This document shows positions 54,312 to 63,055 of a stretch of DNA of 64,000 bases, piece by piece. Source of the DNA: Acidobacteriota bacterium (lineage in GTDB: Bacteria; Acidobacteriota; Polarisedimenticolia; J045). The first letter of the stretch is position 1. Each line of letters starts with the position of its first letter. The position numbers were made by a program, and so were the translations under genes. Location of the stretch: the NCBI GenBank assembly GCA_017994815.1, contig JAGOJY010000013.1, positions 37,962-101,961 of the forward strand, written 5' to 3'. The notes under the pieces were generated by a model. That model was not told the origin of the DNA and made no database searches. It was given only the letters and a program-made list of their open reading frames with translations.

Positions 54312-55655
54312 CTACATCTTGAACGAGACCGTCGCGCCGTAGAGGTCGATCTTCGACTCGTAGCTGCCGAGCGGCACGTCGCCGCTGCCGATCGGCGGGG
54401 GCAGTTCGCTGTCCGGCAGGTCGTTCGCCGTCACGCTGACGTCGTCGAGTTCGATGTGCATCCAGTAGACGTCGAAGCCGATCTTCTTGCCCTTGAACCC
54501 GTACCCCAGCGTGTAACCGACGCGGTCCGAGTCGGGGATCGAGGGCCGGAGATAGCGCAAGGGGATCGGCGAGTCCTCGGTGTAGGCGCCGAAGCGTAGC
54601 TGGTGCGCCTCCGCGAGGTCCCACGACGCGCCGAGTCGGAACGACGTCGTGTCGTCCCAGTTCTCGGGCACCAGGATGTCGCCCACGGCGCCCTCGTTCT
54701 CCAGGTCGACCGCCAGCTTCTCGAAGTCCGACCAGGTGATGCGGTGGACGTCGAACTCGAACTCCCAGCGCTCGAGGCCGGTGTAGGCGACGCCGGCCGC
54801 CATCGTCGCGGGCAGGTCGAGCGTGCCGCGCCCGGGGCCGTTCGGGAACAGGAGGTTCCACGGCTGGAGCGGGACCGTCGGCAGATTGCTGAACGCGATC
54901 TGGCCGTCGAGTTCCACCGAGAAGCCGTGGCGGTAGTTGAACCCGAAGGCCCAGTCGTCGTTCTTCCAGTGCACGGCCGCGTTCCAGCTCCAGTCGCTGC
55001 CATTGCCGGACAGGTCTGCCTTCGGCTCGAACAGCGCGTACGCGGAAGTGGAGACCGGCACGGCGACGAACAGGTTGCGGCTGAACTCGCTCAGCTCGGC
55101 GTCGATGTAGTCGACACCGAGCGCGGCCGACCAGCCGTGGCCTAGCGAACGCGCGAGGTTCACGTTCCACATCAGCGTCTGGAGGTCGGCGGTCCCCGAG
55201 GTGAAGCGCCCGGCGAACTTGTCCGGCCAGTCGGTGATCAGGCCGAACGGCGTCGTGAGCGAGAGCCCGACCGCCCACGGCGACTCGCCCAGGCGCTGGA
55301 CGTAGTAGACGTGGATCGGGGTGCCGGTGTGGTCCTCCATGTCGAACTTGTCGTCCCTGTACGGCGCGAGCCCGAGCGGCGGGATGTTGAAGCGCTCGAG
55401 GTCGGACTGGAACGTGGTCTCGCCGAGCATGACGAACGAGCCGCCGAGTCCGAGCCAGCCCCCGCTGAAGTTCGCGATCGCGGCGGGGTTGTAGTAGCAG
55501 GCGGTCACGTCGTCCGCGCGGGCGACGAAGGCGACGGCTTGGCCGGAGGCTTTGGCGCCCTGCTCGTACAAGTGAAACCCGGATGCGGCGGCCAGCGCCG
55601 GGGCCAGGCACAGCGCGAGCACGAGAATCCCCCTCGATACCGATCGGGTCCTCAC
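54312..55655 (-). CDS. OmpP1/FadL/TodX-family outer-membrane transport protein
   Basis: A 447-residue beta-barrel. The signal peptide (about 1-22, ending AAAS) precedes GFHLYEQGAKASGQAVAFVARADDVTACYYNPAAIA, the FadL hatch start, of which only key motifs GFHLYEQG and YYNPAA are cited. Alternating strands run to a C-terminal YGATVSFKM ending in a hydrophobic residue pair typical of outer-membrane barrels. These proteins import long-chain fatty acids or other hydrophobic compounds. GTG 55655 has AAGGAGGAT directly upstream and is preferred to the earlier ATGs. This is the clearest evidence that the organism has an outer membrane. Confidence 0.92.
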   Translation of the reverse strand: MRTRSVSRGILVLALCLAPALAAASGFHLYEQGAKASGQAVAFVARADDVTACYYNPAAIANFSGGWLGLGGSFVMLGETTFQSDLERFNIPPLGLAPYRDDKFDMEDHTGTPIHVYYVQRLGESPWAVGLSLTTPFGLITDWPDKFAGRFTSGTADLQTLMWNVNLARSLGHGWSAALGVDYIDAELSEFSRNLFVAVPVSTSAYALFEPKADLSGNGSDWSWNAAVHWKNDDWAFGFNYRHGFSVELDGQIAFSNLPTVPLQPWNLLFPNGPGRGTLDLPATMAAGVAYTGLERWEFEFDVHRITWSDFEKLAVDLENEGAVGDILVPENWDDTTSFRLGASWDLAEAHQLRFGAYTEDSPIPLRYLRPSIPDSDRVGYTLGYGFKGKKIGFDVYWMHIELDDVSVTANDLPDSELPPPIGSGDVPLGSYESKIDLYGATVSFKM

Positions 55656-55731
55656 GGATCCTCCTTCCCCCGACATGGGGCGGGCGTAGGATATCGCTAA
55701 CCGGATAGTCATCTTGTGTTAGGAGGTGGAG

Positions 55732-56769
55732 TCAGGGGTTCGCGATGGCCTCGGAGAGCGCGGCGATCGCGTCACGGCAGGCCCCGAGCGCGGCCGCGAT
55801 CGGCCAGCGGGAGAGCCCGGAGACGCTGACGATCCGGCCCGCGCGCACGAACGAGCGCTCCGGCGGGCTGTCGAGCGCCTCGGCCAGCCTCTGCCGCACG
55901 GCGCGCCCGTGGTAGTGCTCCCAGCCCGGCGGCGGCTCGGGCCACGTCAGCCCGCCCGAACTCTCCTGCGCCGTGCGCACCAGCACCACCTGCCCTGGCC
56001 GCAGGGGGGCGGGGGCCAGCGTCACCTCGCCGCCGCCCAGTTCGAGGATCTCGCGCAGCGGCTCGCGCCCGCCCTCGAAGAGCTGGTGCAGGACGATCCG
56101 CGCGTGCGCCGGGGTGGGCGGGGCCTCGTCGCGCATCGGCCGCCCGGAGGCCCACAACATCCGCGAGAAGCCCCGGTCCCGGCCGTCGAGGTTGACGACG
56201 ACCTCCGCGCCGGTCTCCTGCCGGATGCCGCGGAACGCGCAGTTCAGTTCGAGCTGGGTCCCCCGCGCCGCAGCCAGGCGCAGCAGTTCGAACGTCAGCC
56301 GCCGCGCGCTGAGCACGGCGTCGTCCTCGCGCACCAGTTCGTCGCCGAACTCGCCCGTCTCGCGGTGCACCTCGTACCCGGCCGCGGTGAGCGCGATCTC
56401 CAGCCGGCGCGCGAGCGCCGGGTCGGCCGAGGGCGGCATGCGCACCGCGTGCCGGCAGCGCAGCAGGCCGACCGGGCGGCGCGTGGCGAGCAGCGCCTCG
56501 CGCAGCAGGTCGTAGCCGGTGCGCGCGCGGCGCGCGAAGGCGGCGAGGTGCTCCGGCGTGGCGCGCGCCCACGATGTCGGCCCGCCGGGCGGGCCCAGCC
56601 CGCGGACGACGCCGGCCGATAGCGCCGTGCCCTGGCTCGCCGGGCGATCGATCGAGCAGACGAACGGCGGGTCGCCCTCGCGCGAGCAGATCCAGGCCAA
56701 CAGCGCGCCCGTGAGCCCCGCGCCGACGATGAGCGTTCGCGGCGATTCGCTTGTTCGGCCCGGCGGCAT
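55732..56769 (-). CDS. FAD-dependent oxidoreductase
   Basis: A 345-residue flavoprotein of the DAO-like class. The Rossmann motif TLIVGAGLTGALLAW at the N-terminus, the second-strand acidic SID, and a long substrate domain (about 85-260) with the C-terminal RIVSVSGLSRWPIAAALGAC are seen. It probably oxidises an amino acid or related compound, but none of the specific signatures is present. GGGAG abuts the ATG at 56769. It is 76 bp upstream of fadL on the same strand and may be in the same transcription unit. Confidence 0.78.
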   Translation of the reverse strand: MPPGRTSESPRTLIVGAGLTGALLAWICSREGDPPFVCSIDRPASQGTALSAGVVRGLGPPGGPTSWARATPEHLAAFARRARTGYDLLREALLATRRPVGLLRCRHAVRMPPSADPALARRLEIALTAAGYEVHRETGEFGDELVREDDAVLSARRLTFELLRLAAARGTQLELNCAFRGIRQETGAEVVVNLDGRDRGFSRMLWASGRPMRDEAPPTPAHARIVLHQLFEGGREPLREILELGGGEVTLAPAPLRPGQVVLVRTAQESSGGLTWPEPPPGWEHYHGRAVRQRLAEALDSPPERSFVRAGRIVSVSGLSRWPIAAALGACRDAIAALSEAIANP

Positions 56770-56947
56770 CTCCCGTCCGCGCCACGCTGGCGGCGAGGCG
56801 TGTTGTCAACCCACCGGGACAGGAACCAAGCCACGTCGGCACGCCGCGCGCCTACCCGGATGCGCGATACTCACCGCTTCTGGTGCAATAGGAACCCTCG
56901 CGCCACGCGACCCAGCGCCCGTGCCCGGACCAGAGAAGAATTCGCCG

Positions 56948-58207
56948 ATGCATCGCTTCCCGCCACATCTTCTTGAGCGCATCGCGAAAGCCCTCTCGCG
57001 GGCGGGAGTCCCGCGGAGCAGCGCCGATCTCGCGCGGGAGTTCCTCGGAATGGGGCTCCTGGACGAGCCGATTGCCGACCGGCTGCTCGCACCGGTGGCG
57101 GAAGACGCGCGGTTCGTGCGCACCCCGGCCGGTTGGTGCTTGAGGGCAGTTGGTAATGAGGAGCGGGCGCCGGCCGACATCGAGCTGTCTTCGCCGTGCC
57201 TCGTGGTCTTCGCGCCCGCCCGCGTGCCGGGCGCATCCTCCCGCGTCCTCCCGCCCGGTGCGGAGCCGCGTTACTCCCTGGCTCTGGCCGGCGCGGCGGA
57301 GGTCCAGCGCGCGGCGGCGCTCGGCGTCCGGGTGCCGGACGGCCCGGCCGTGGCGCTTTTGGGCGCCGCGCGGCGCCTGCGCGGGTACCGCGGCCCCGCC
57401 GATCCGCTGCGCCTCGCCGGGAGCCTGCGCACGCCGCACGTCGAGGCGGAGGGGCTCGACGGGATGGCCGGCGTCGTGGCGGCGATCTGGGAGCGGCTGC
57501 GCGACGAACTCGCCCTGGAGGACGTCGCCTGGCTCTCGGATCTCGAGGGGCTCCTGCGCGAGCGCCTCGAGTCGGCGGACTTCTCGGGCAAGGAGTTCGG
57601 CCCGGCCGACCTGGCCGGGTTGGCGGAGGGTCCCGGCGTCTACGCCTTCCGCGACGCGCGCGGCGCGGTGCTTTACGTCGGGCAATCGTCGTGCCTGCGG
57701 GCCCGCGTCGGATCGTACTTCGCGGGTCCGCCGCGCGACGAGAAGGACCGCGCCATCCGCCGCAGCGCGGTGCGGCTGCAGACGCGGGCGCTCGACAGCG
57801 CACTGGACGCGTTGATCGAGGAACTGCGCTGGATCCGCCGCCTGCGGCCGGCGCTGAACACGCGGCGTGACGTGCGCGGCGCCGCCGCGCCGGGGGACGG
57901 CGTGCTGGTCGTGCCGCGCACCGGCGCGACGCCGGGCGCGGTCCTGTTCGCGATCGCAGGCGGCGCGCTCGGGAGCCGGCACCCCGTCTCGGGAACCGGC
58001 GCGCGCGCGCGGCAGGCGGCGCGCAAGGCGGCCGCAACCCTGTTCGGGAGTTGGCGCGAGGCCGCCGGCGCGCGCGAGGCGGCGCTGCTCCAGACGTGGC
58101 GGCGCGTGCACCCCGAGGCGACGTTCGTCGAGCGCGACGACGTGGCCGGCCCGGACGCCGCGGCCGAGGCGCTGATGCGCGCGATCCGTGCGCTCGACGA
58201 CGGGTGA
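56948..58207 (+). CDS. GIY-YIG nuclease-domain protein (UvrC/Cho-like)
   Basis: A 419-residue protein. An N-terminal helical region (about 1-65) resembles the winged-helix segment found with DnaQ-Cho type proteins. The GIY-YIG domain (about 225-315) has GVY at 230-232, YVG at 243-245 and the basic RARVGSYFAG, with catalytic Arg in LRARV and Glu in LIEELRWIRR. No UvrB-binding or RNase H-like UvrC domain is seen. It could be a Cho-type nuclease for nucleotide excision repair. The 178-bp upstream gap has no strong promoter; AGAGAAG precedes ATG 56948. Confidence 0.82.
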   Translation: MHRFPPHLLERIAKALSRAGVPRSSADLAREFLGMGLLDEPIADRLLAPVAEDARFVRTPAGWCLRAVGNEERAPADIELSSPCLVVFAPARVPGASSRVLPPGAEPRYSLALAGAAEVQRAAALGVRVPDGPAVALLGAARRLRGYRGPADPLRLAGSLRTPHVEAEGLDGMAGVVAAIWERLRDELALEDVAWLSDLEGLLRERLESADFSGKEFGPADLAGLAEGPGVYAFRDARGAVLYVGQSSCLRARVGSYFAGPPRDEKDRAIRRSAVRLQTRALDSALDALIEELRWIRRLRPALNTRRDVRGAAAPGDGVLVVPRTGATPGAVLFAIAGGALGSRHPVSGTGARARQAARKAAATLFGSWREAAGAREAALLQTWRRVHPEATFVERDDVAGPDAAAEALMRAIRALDDG

Positions 58208-58219
58208 GAAGCAGGAACC

Positions 58220-59149
58220 TCAGCGCAAGCTGTCGGCGGCGTGGTACGAGGAGCGGACCAGCGGTCCGGCCTCGACGTGCCGGAACCCGAGGCCCATGCC
58301 GAATTCCCGCCACTCGGCGAACCGCACGGGCGGCACGTAGCGCATGACCGGCAGGTGCTCGGCGCTCGGGCGCAGGTACTGGCCCATCGCCAGGATGTCC
58401 ACGCCGGCGTCCGCGATCCACCGCATCACGGCTTCGACCTGCTCGTCGGTTTCCCCGAGCCCGAGCATGATCGCGGTCTTGGTCCGGCCGCCGAACTCGG
58501 CCTTGCGCAGCGACGCCTGGCGCAGGAGGTCCAGCGAGTGCTCGAAGCGCGATCCCGGCCGTGCCACGCGGTACAGTTCCGGGACCGTCTCGATGTTGTG
58601 CGAGAAGACCTCGGGTCGCGAGGAGAGCACCGCGTCGAGCGCCGCGGCCGGCGACTGCTTGAAATCCGGCGTCAGCACCTCGACCGCGCACCCGGGAACG
58701 CGCGCGTGCACCGCTTCGACGACGGCGTGGAACTGCGCGGCGCCGCCGTCGCGCAGGTCGTCGCGGTCGACGGAGGTGATCACGACGTGCGCCAGGCCGA
58801 GCGCGGCGACCGCCTCGGCCACGCGGCCCGGCTCGCCCGGGTCCGGCGCGGCCGGCGGGCGCCCGGTGGCGACGGCGCAGAACCCGCACCGGCGCGTGCA
58901 GACATCACCCAGGATCATGAACGTCGCGGTCCCGTGCGACCAGCACTCGAAGACGTTCGGACAGCGCGCTTCCTCGCACACCGTGTGCAGTTCTTGCTCG
59001 CGCATCAGCCGGCGGACGCGGTTGTATTCCGGCCCGGTGCCGACGCGGATCTTCAGCCAATCGGGTTTGGGCCCGGAAACGCCGCCTTGGCGCGCGCGCC
59101 CGGCGGGCGAGTCGGCAGGCGGGATGAACGGCGGGAGGCGGACCGGCAT
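58220..59149 (-). CDS. lipA: Lipoyl synthase
   Basis: A 309-residue radical SAM enzyme that inserts two sulfurs into octanoyl chains on lipoyl domains. The auxiliary cluster cysteines are in CEEARCPNVFEC, the radical SAM CX3CX2C is CTRRCGFC, and the C-terminal RSSYHA serine that ligates the auxiliary cluster is intact. A TAAGAT box seven bases before ATG 59149 points to a leaderless transcript. No lipB is adjacent. It ends 12 bp from the convergent GIY-YIG gene. Confidence 0.96.
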   Translation of the reverse strand: MPVRLPPFIPPADSPAGRARQGGVSGPKPDWLKIRVGTGPEYNRVRRLMREQELHTVCEEARCPNVFECWSHGTATFMILGDVCTRRCGFCAVATGRPPAAPDPGEPGRVAEAVAALGLAHVVITSVDRDDLRDGGAAQFHAVVEAVHARVPGCAVEVLTPDFKQSPAAALDAVLSSRPEVFSHNIETVPELYRVARPGSRFEHSLDLLRQASLRKAEFGGRTKTAIMLGLGETDEQVEAVMRWIADAGVDILAMGQYLRPSAEHLPVMRYVPPVRFAEWREFGMGLGFRHVEAGPLVRSSYHAADSLR

Positions 59150-59156
59150 GCGGCAG

Positions 59157-59162
59157 ATCTTA
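59157..59162 (-). promoter_or_regulatory. -10 box of a leaderless lipA promoter
   Basis: TAAGAT on the minus strand, seven bases before the ATG at 59149. No Shine-Dalgarno lies between them. Confidence 0.5.
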
Positions 59163-59191
59163 GCGCGGCGGCGCCCCGCGCGCCCCGCGCG

Positions 59192-59788
59192 TCAGATCTC
59201 GAGGTGCGGGTCCTCGCCGTAGGCCGAGCCGAGGTGCGACAGGCGGTTCAACAGCTCGGCGAAAACGCAGTAGAGCTTCTCGATCTCGGGCTCGTCCACC
59301 AGGCGGCGCTCGGCCTCGACGTACAGCTCGTCGACATTGTCGGGGAACTCCGGGCCGAACCAGCCCTCGTCCGGGCGGACCTCGACCAGGTGCACCGCCG
59401 ATTCGAGCAGCGCCGCGCGCAGCTCGGCGCTGCCGACCAGGCGCCGCACCTGCTCGGGCCGATTGCCCTGCACGACGAACTCGCGGTCGAACGGGGGATC
59501 GCCCAACTCGATGTCCTGGACGCCGACGAGGCTGGCCAGATCGCTGAGCACCGACCGGCGGCGCAGGCGGAAGCGGAAGGCGTCGGGGTTCATGAACGCC
59601 GCACGCAACCGCGTCACGACCGCCGACGAGTAGCCGGCGATGTCGGCGTGCACGTCGAGCGTGACGACGAACGGGCCGTGGCGCACGCGCAAAACGCGCC
59701 CGTCCCACGGCGCGCCCTGCATGGCGTCCTTGATCGCGCGCCAGACCTCGTCGCGGTGCACCTGGAAGACGTCGCGGCTCACGGCCAT
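59192..59788 (-). CDS. Hypothetical protein
   Basis: A 198-residue soluble alpha/beta protein of unknown function. It begins MAVSRDVFQVHRDEVW and contains two similar-looking halves of strand and helix, with VLRVRHGPFVVTLDVHADI and DREFVVQGNRPEQVRRLVGSAELRAALLES. The second half resembles domains used for sensing or secretion but is not identifiable by eye. It lies 4 bp downstream of the GT39-like gene on the same strand and is likely co-transcribed. No signal peptide is visible. Confidence 0.7.
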   Translation of the reverse strand: MAVSRDVFQVHRDEVWRAIKDAMQGAPWDGRVLRVRHGPFVVTLDVHADIAGYSSAVVTRLRAAFMNPDAFRFRLRRRSVLSDLASLVGVQDIELGDPPFDREFVVQGNRPEQVRRLVGSAELRAALLESAVHLVEVRPDEGWFGPEFPDNVDELYVEAERRLVDEPEIEKLYCVFAELLNRLSHLGSAYGEDPHLEI

Positions 59789-59792
59789 GTCG

Positions 59793-61379
59793 TCATTGTG
59801 CCACGGCCGGCGCGCGCCGCTTGTACGCCCGGTAACGGCCGATCTCGCCGGCCGGGTCGTAGTTGCGCTCGACGAACGAGCGGAACTCCGCGAAGCGCAG
59901 CATCTGCCGGTACGAGTCCTCGGGCTCGAAGCCGTTCTCGTCGCGCGTGCCGACGAGGATCACCGCGGGTGGCGCGGCCCGCAGCTCCTCGAGAAAGCGC
60001 GCCCGCCGTTCGGCGAGCCCGGCAAAGCGCCGCGACAGCGGCGAGTCCGTCAGCAGCAGGTTGTGGAACGGGTAGACCGTCGCCGGGCGGCGCCCGGCGA
60101 GGAAGTAGGTCCCGGGCGAGATCCCCCACACCAGCACGCGCTCCGTCTCGCGCGAGTTCGCCTGGGTAAAACGCACCAGCGCGTCCTCCTCGGCCGGCAA
60201 CTCCGCGCCGTTGGCGAGGCCGCGCAGGTACGCCCCGCGGTCGATCGCGCCGCGCCGGTACGCGAGGTCGATGCCGTACGCGGTCCACCAGCGCGAGGCC
60301 TGCCACGCCGCGAGCGCGGCACAGGCCACGAGCACCGCTCCCGCGAGCAGGCGCAGGGGGCCGGCGCGCAGCGTTGCGCGCGCCGTCTCGACCAGCCCGC
60401 ACGATGCCGCGAGCGCGAGCGGCGGCACGAGCAGCAGGAAGTGGTATCCCGCGAGCTGGCGCTGCAGCGCGACCGCCGCGAAGCAGGTCACTGTCCACGT
60501 CGCGAGCCAGACGCCCTCGCGCGAGCGCCGTGCCAAGAGCAGCGCCACCCCGAGCGCCGCCATTCCGCAGAGGACCGGGACGCCGGCGCCCGGCGTGCGG
60601 ACGAGGTCGCTGAGCGTCGTGCTCCAGCTCACGTCCTGGCTCAAGTCGCGAACGTACAGGCGGTTGTACTCCCAGACGGCGCGCAGCATGTCGTCCAGCG
60701 CGCCGCGCACCGCGAAGTGTCCCAGCGCGGCGAGCCCGGGCAGCGCCGCGCCGGCGAACAGCGCGAGCGAACGGCGCAGCGTCGGCCGCACGCCGTCGGC
60801 GAGCCAGCTCCAAGGCCACGCCGCGAGCAGGAGCAGCGCCGGCACCTTGTACAGGCCCGCGAGCCCGGTCAGCACACCGCAGCCGAACGCGCTCCATCCG
60901 CCGCGCGGGGCCAGCGCGAGCCCTGCCGCGGCGGTCATGAACAAACCGAGGAACTCCTCGGCCTGTGCCCGGTTCCAGTACGTTCCCCACGCCGGCGACC
61001 ACATGCCGGCGAGGAGGAACGCCGCGGCGGCCAGCCCGGCCCAGCGGCCCCACAGCCGCGCGGCGACGAAGAACGCGACCGCGCCGCTGGCCAGGAGCCA
61101 CAGCGCCTCGAAGGTCCAGAGCGCACCCACCGACGTGCCGAACAACGCGAACGCAACCGGGAAGGTGAACAGCATCGCCGGCGGCTTGCTGTCCCAGATG
61201 TCGCGGTACGGCAGCAGGCCTTCGCCGACCCAGCGGCCGAAGCAGGCGAACAGGCCCTGGTCCATCCCCATCGGCTCGACCGCGCGCACCCATGTCACGG
61301 CGGCGAACGCGGCGAGCGCCGCGCCCAGCGCGAGCACGAACAGGACGGGCCGGGAACCGGATGTCGGGCGCTTCGGCAC
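59793..61379 (-). CDS. GT39-like (PMT/ArnT-type) glycosyltransferase
   Basis: A 528-residue polytopic protein with about eleven helices. The N-terminal loop has an acidic residue in MGMDQGLFACF where GT-C enzymes carry catalytic Asp/Glu, and IWDSKPPAMLF is the ArnT/PMT-type motif after helix 2. The C-terminal periplasmic portion (about 400-528) contains EERVLVWGISPGTYFLAGR-like sequence. Such enzymes transfer sugars from lipid carriers on the outer face of the inner membrane. GTG 61379 is chosen because TATAGT lies six bases upstream; the ATG at 61421 would place that box inside the coding region. Confidence 0.82.
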   Translation of the reverse strand: MPKRPTSGSRPVLFVLALGAALAAFAAVTWVRAVEPMGMDQGLFACFGRWVGEGLLPYRDIWDSKPPAMLFTFPVAFALFGTSVGALWTFEALWLLASGAVAFFVAARLWGRWAGLAAAAFLLAGMWSPAWGTYWNRAQAEEFLGLFMTAAAGLALAPRGGWSAFGCGVLTGLAGLYKVPALLLLAAWPWSWLADGVRPTLRRSLALFAGAALPGLAALGHFAVRGALDDMLRAVWEYNRLYVRDLSQDVSWSTTLSDLVRTPGAGVPVLCGMAALGVALLLARRSREGVWLATWTVTCFAAVALQRQLAGYHFLLLVPPLALAASCGLVETARATLRAGPLRLLAGAVLVACAALAAWQASRWWTAYGIDLAYRRGAIDRGAYLRGLANGAELPAEEDALVRFTQANSRETERVLVWGISPGTYFLAGRRPATVYPFHNLLLTDSPLSRRFAGLAERRARFLEELRAAPPAVILVGTRDENGFEPEDSYRQMLRFAEFRSFVERNYDPAGEIGRYRAYKRRAPAVAQ

Positions 61380-61385
61380 CCGCGC

Positions 61386-61391
61386 ACTATA
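61386..61391 (-). promoter_or_regulatory. -10 box of a leaderless promoter
   Basis: TATAGT on the minus strand, six bases before GTG 61379. There is no -35 at the usual spacing. Confidence 0.5.
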
Positions 61392-61460
61392 CCGCCGCCC
61401 GGCATCGGGCCCGCCCGCCACGCGCCTTCATCACCAACTCGTGCCCGAAGGGACGCGCCG

Positions 61461-62206
61461 TCACGCGCGATGTCTGAAGACGTAAATCGCCCAGCCCACC
61501 GTCTCTCGCCCCCAGCGAAGATACAGAGCCTTGTCCTTGGCCACTCGTTCCAGAAGCTCCGGCACATCCGGATCGTCCGGGTGGCAGCGGGCGAACTCGG
61601 CCGCCGCATACCACTGCAGACCTTCGTACCGGTCCCAGTCATCCTTGCTGCTCACGAACGTGTGTACCAGCTCGAGGTCCCGTTGCTCGCCGGCCTCTGC
61701 ATTTCCGAAATGTGTCCCGAAGAAGTCTTTGCCGCCGATGCCGCAAGGTACTCCGCCGATGGCTGCTGAAGCCAGTAGGGCTCCCCGACGATCACCCAAC
61801 CACCGGGCGCGATCATCTCCGAGAGAGCGCCCAGAGTCTCCGCGTGACCACCGAACACCCAGCTCGCGCCGATGCAGGAGGCCAGAGTCAAGATGCGCGG
61901 CTGTTCGGGCTTGAAGTCGGAGCCGTTCATCTGGGTGAAGACGACCTCCGCCCCCTGCGCCCGCATCTGGAGCTGCCTCTTCGCCTCGGCGATGCAGAAC
62001 GGCGAAATGTCGATCCCGATTCCACGGACGCCGTACGCTTCAGCCAGACGAATCAGGAACTCGCCTTTCCCACAGGCGATGTCGACCACGCGCGCTCCCG
62101 CTGGAAGCCGCAAGAGATCGACAAGTCGCGCGAGCTTGTCGCTGCTTGTGGGATTACACACCACGTGTTCGCGGTGTGTGATGTCGTAGAACTTCCAGAG
62201 GTCCAT
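61461..62206 (-). pseudogene. Class I SAM-dependent methyltransferase, broken by a frameshift
   Basis: Two frames together make one methyltransferase. The first (62206 down to about 61740) has MDLWKFYDITHREH, the SAM motif VVDIACGKGEFLIRLA, GIGIDISPF and the LASCIGASWVFGG and VGEPYWLQ blocks. The second (about 61740 down to 61461) continues with DFFGTHFGNAEAGE, SSKDDWDRYEGLQW, HPDDPDVPELLERV and the C-terminal YLRWGRETVGWAIYVF. One missing base around 61738-61744 would reconcile them. Neither half is complete, so the gene is inactive unless this is a sequencing error. GGAG precedes the ATG. It is the first of several small accessory genes of lower GC. Confidence 0.78.
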
Positions 62207-62278
62207 GATCCTCGCTCCTTCGGCGGCCTGACGGCGCCAATCGCAGGCCGGGCCGCCCGCCGCTCGTGATCGAGCGGC

Positions 62279-62298
62279 GTGGCATGCGCCTATGCCAC
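62279..62298. repeat. Hairpin in the methyltransferase/GNAT gap
   Basis: GTGGCAT (62279-62285) and ATGCCAC (62292-62298) pair around GCGCCT. An adjacent GCCGCTCG/CGAGCGGC pair lies at about 62259-62278. The 240-bp gap is otherwise noncoding and carries an attC-like half-site at its right end. Confidence 0.4.
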
Positions 62299-62420
62299 CT
62301 CACGATCGCGCTGTGACCGGCTTGCGCTCATGCGACTCCACGTCAGCATTCACACACGCGGCGGTGCGCTTCAGCTGAAGCACCGCCCCTCCACCCTACC
62401 AGCCGAGAATAGCTCACCGG

Positions 62421-62452
62421 GCGGCGCTTTCTGCTGGAACCGCTTGTTAGTC
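62421..62452 (-). other. attC-like half-site at the end of the GNAT gene
   Basis: On the minus strand the GNAT stop codon is inside CTAACAAGCGGTTCCAGC, the typical left end of an integron attC site (core RYYYAAC, here one mismatch). A matching right end is not clear, so the site may be degenerate. Confidence 0.4.
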
Positions 62453-62962
62453 CGGCCGCGCCTCGATCGTCATCAGCCAGTACGCACCGCCGTCCGTGTC
62501 GACGAACTGTCTGCGCCGCGCGAAGCCTGCCTTCTCATACGCACGGACGGCTTGCAGGTTCGCGACCGAGGTGGCAAGCATGATGGTGGACGCACCGCCC
62601 GCGACAAGCCGGTCGACCAGGAGCATGAGTGCGCGCGGCCCCACGCCGCGGCCGATCCAGTCGATCTCGCCGACGGTGATATCGATGTCGACGGCGTCCA
62701 AGGGGACCTCGTGGAGTCCCGCCGCTTCGAGCTCCGCCCGGTCCGGGACTTGCCACCGAAGGTATCCGACCGGGGAGCCATCGACGGTGATCAACGCCTC
62801 ACCGCCAGCGGTCGGCGGCTTCGAAACTTCGAGGAGCGTCTTGCGGGGATCACCCCACCACTTGGACACGTGAGGCTGCCAGAGCCACGAACGAAGTAGA
62901 TCCCCGTGGCGCTCCGGAAGAAAGGCTGAGAGTTCGACGTGATGAACGGGTGACTGCGCCAT
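62447..62962 (-). CDS. GNAT-family acetyltransferase, AAC(6')-like
   Basis: A 171-residue N-acetyltransferase. The N-terminus (FLPERHGDLLRSWLWQPHVSKWWGD) and the central GYLRWQVP and VGEIDWIGRGVGPRALMLLVD acetyl-CoA-binding segment resemble the AAC(6')/RimI-like group that modifies aminoglycosides. AVRAYEKAGFARRR is the usual helix-strand end. Whether it confers resistance is unknown. ATG 62962 follows GGAGG by eight bases. It lies between two attC-like half-sites, as a cassette gene would. Confidence 0.85.
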   Translation of the reverse strand: MAQSPVHHVELSAFLPERHGDLLRSWLWQPHVSKWWGDPRKTLLEVSKPPTAGGEALITVDGSPVGYLRWQVPDRAELEAAGLHEVPLDAVDIDITVGEIDWIGRGVGPRALMLLVDRLVAGGASTIMLATSVANLQAVRAYEKAGFARRRQFVDTDGGAYWLMTIEARPD

Positions 62963-63012
62963 CCCCACCCTCCAGCTGCTCAGGCTGGTGCGTCGGTGCA
63001 GCGGCCGGCCGC

Positions 63013-63046
63013 GCAGCGGACCGTCCGCTGCAACCTGTTGTTAGGT
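63013..63046 (-). other. attC-like half-site after the DHFR-like gene
   Basis: On the minus strand ACCTAAC (63046-63040) matches RYYYAAC exactly and leads through AACAGGTTGCAGCGGAC into the perfect palindrome GCAGCGGAC/GTCCGCTGC (63013-63031). It begins ten bases past the stop of the DHFR-like gene. The opposite attC end is not recognisable before the GNAT gene. Confidence 0.5.
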
Positions 63047-63055
63047 GGCATCCAG

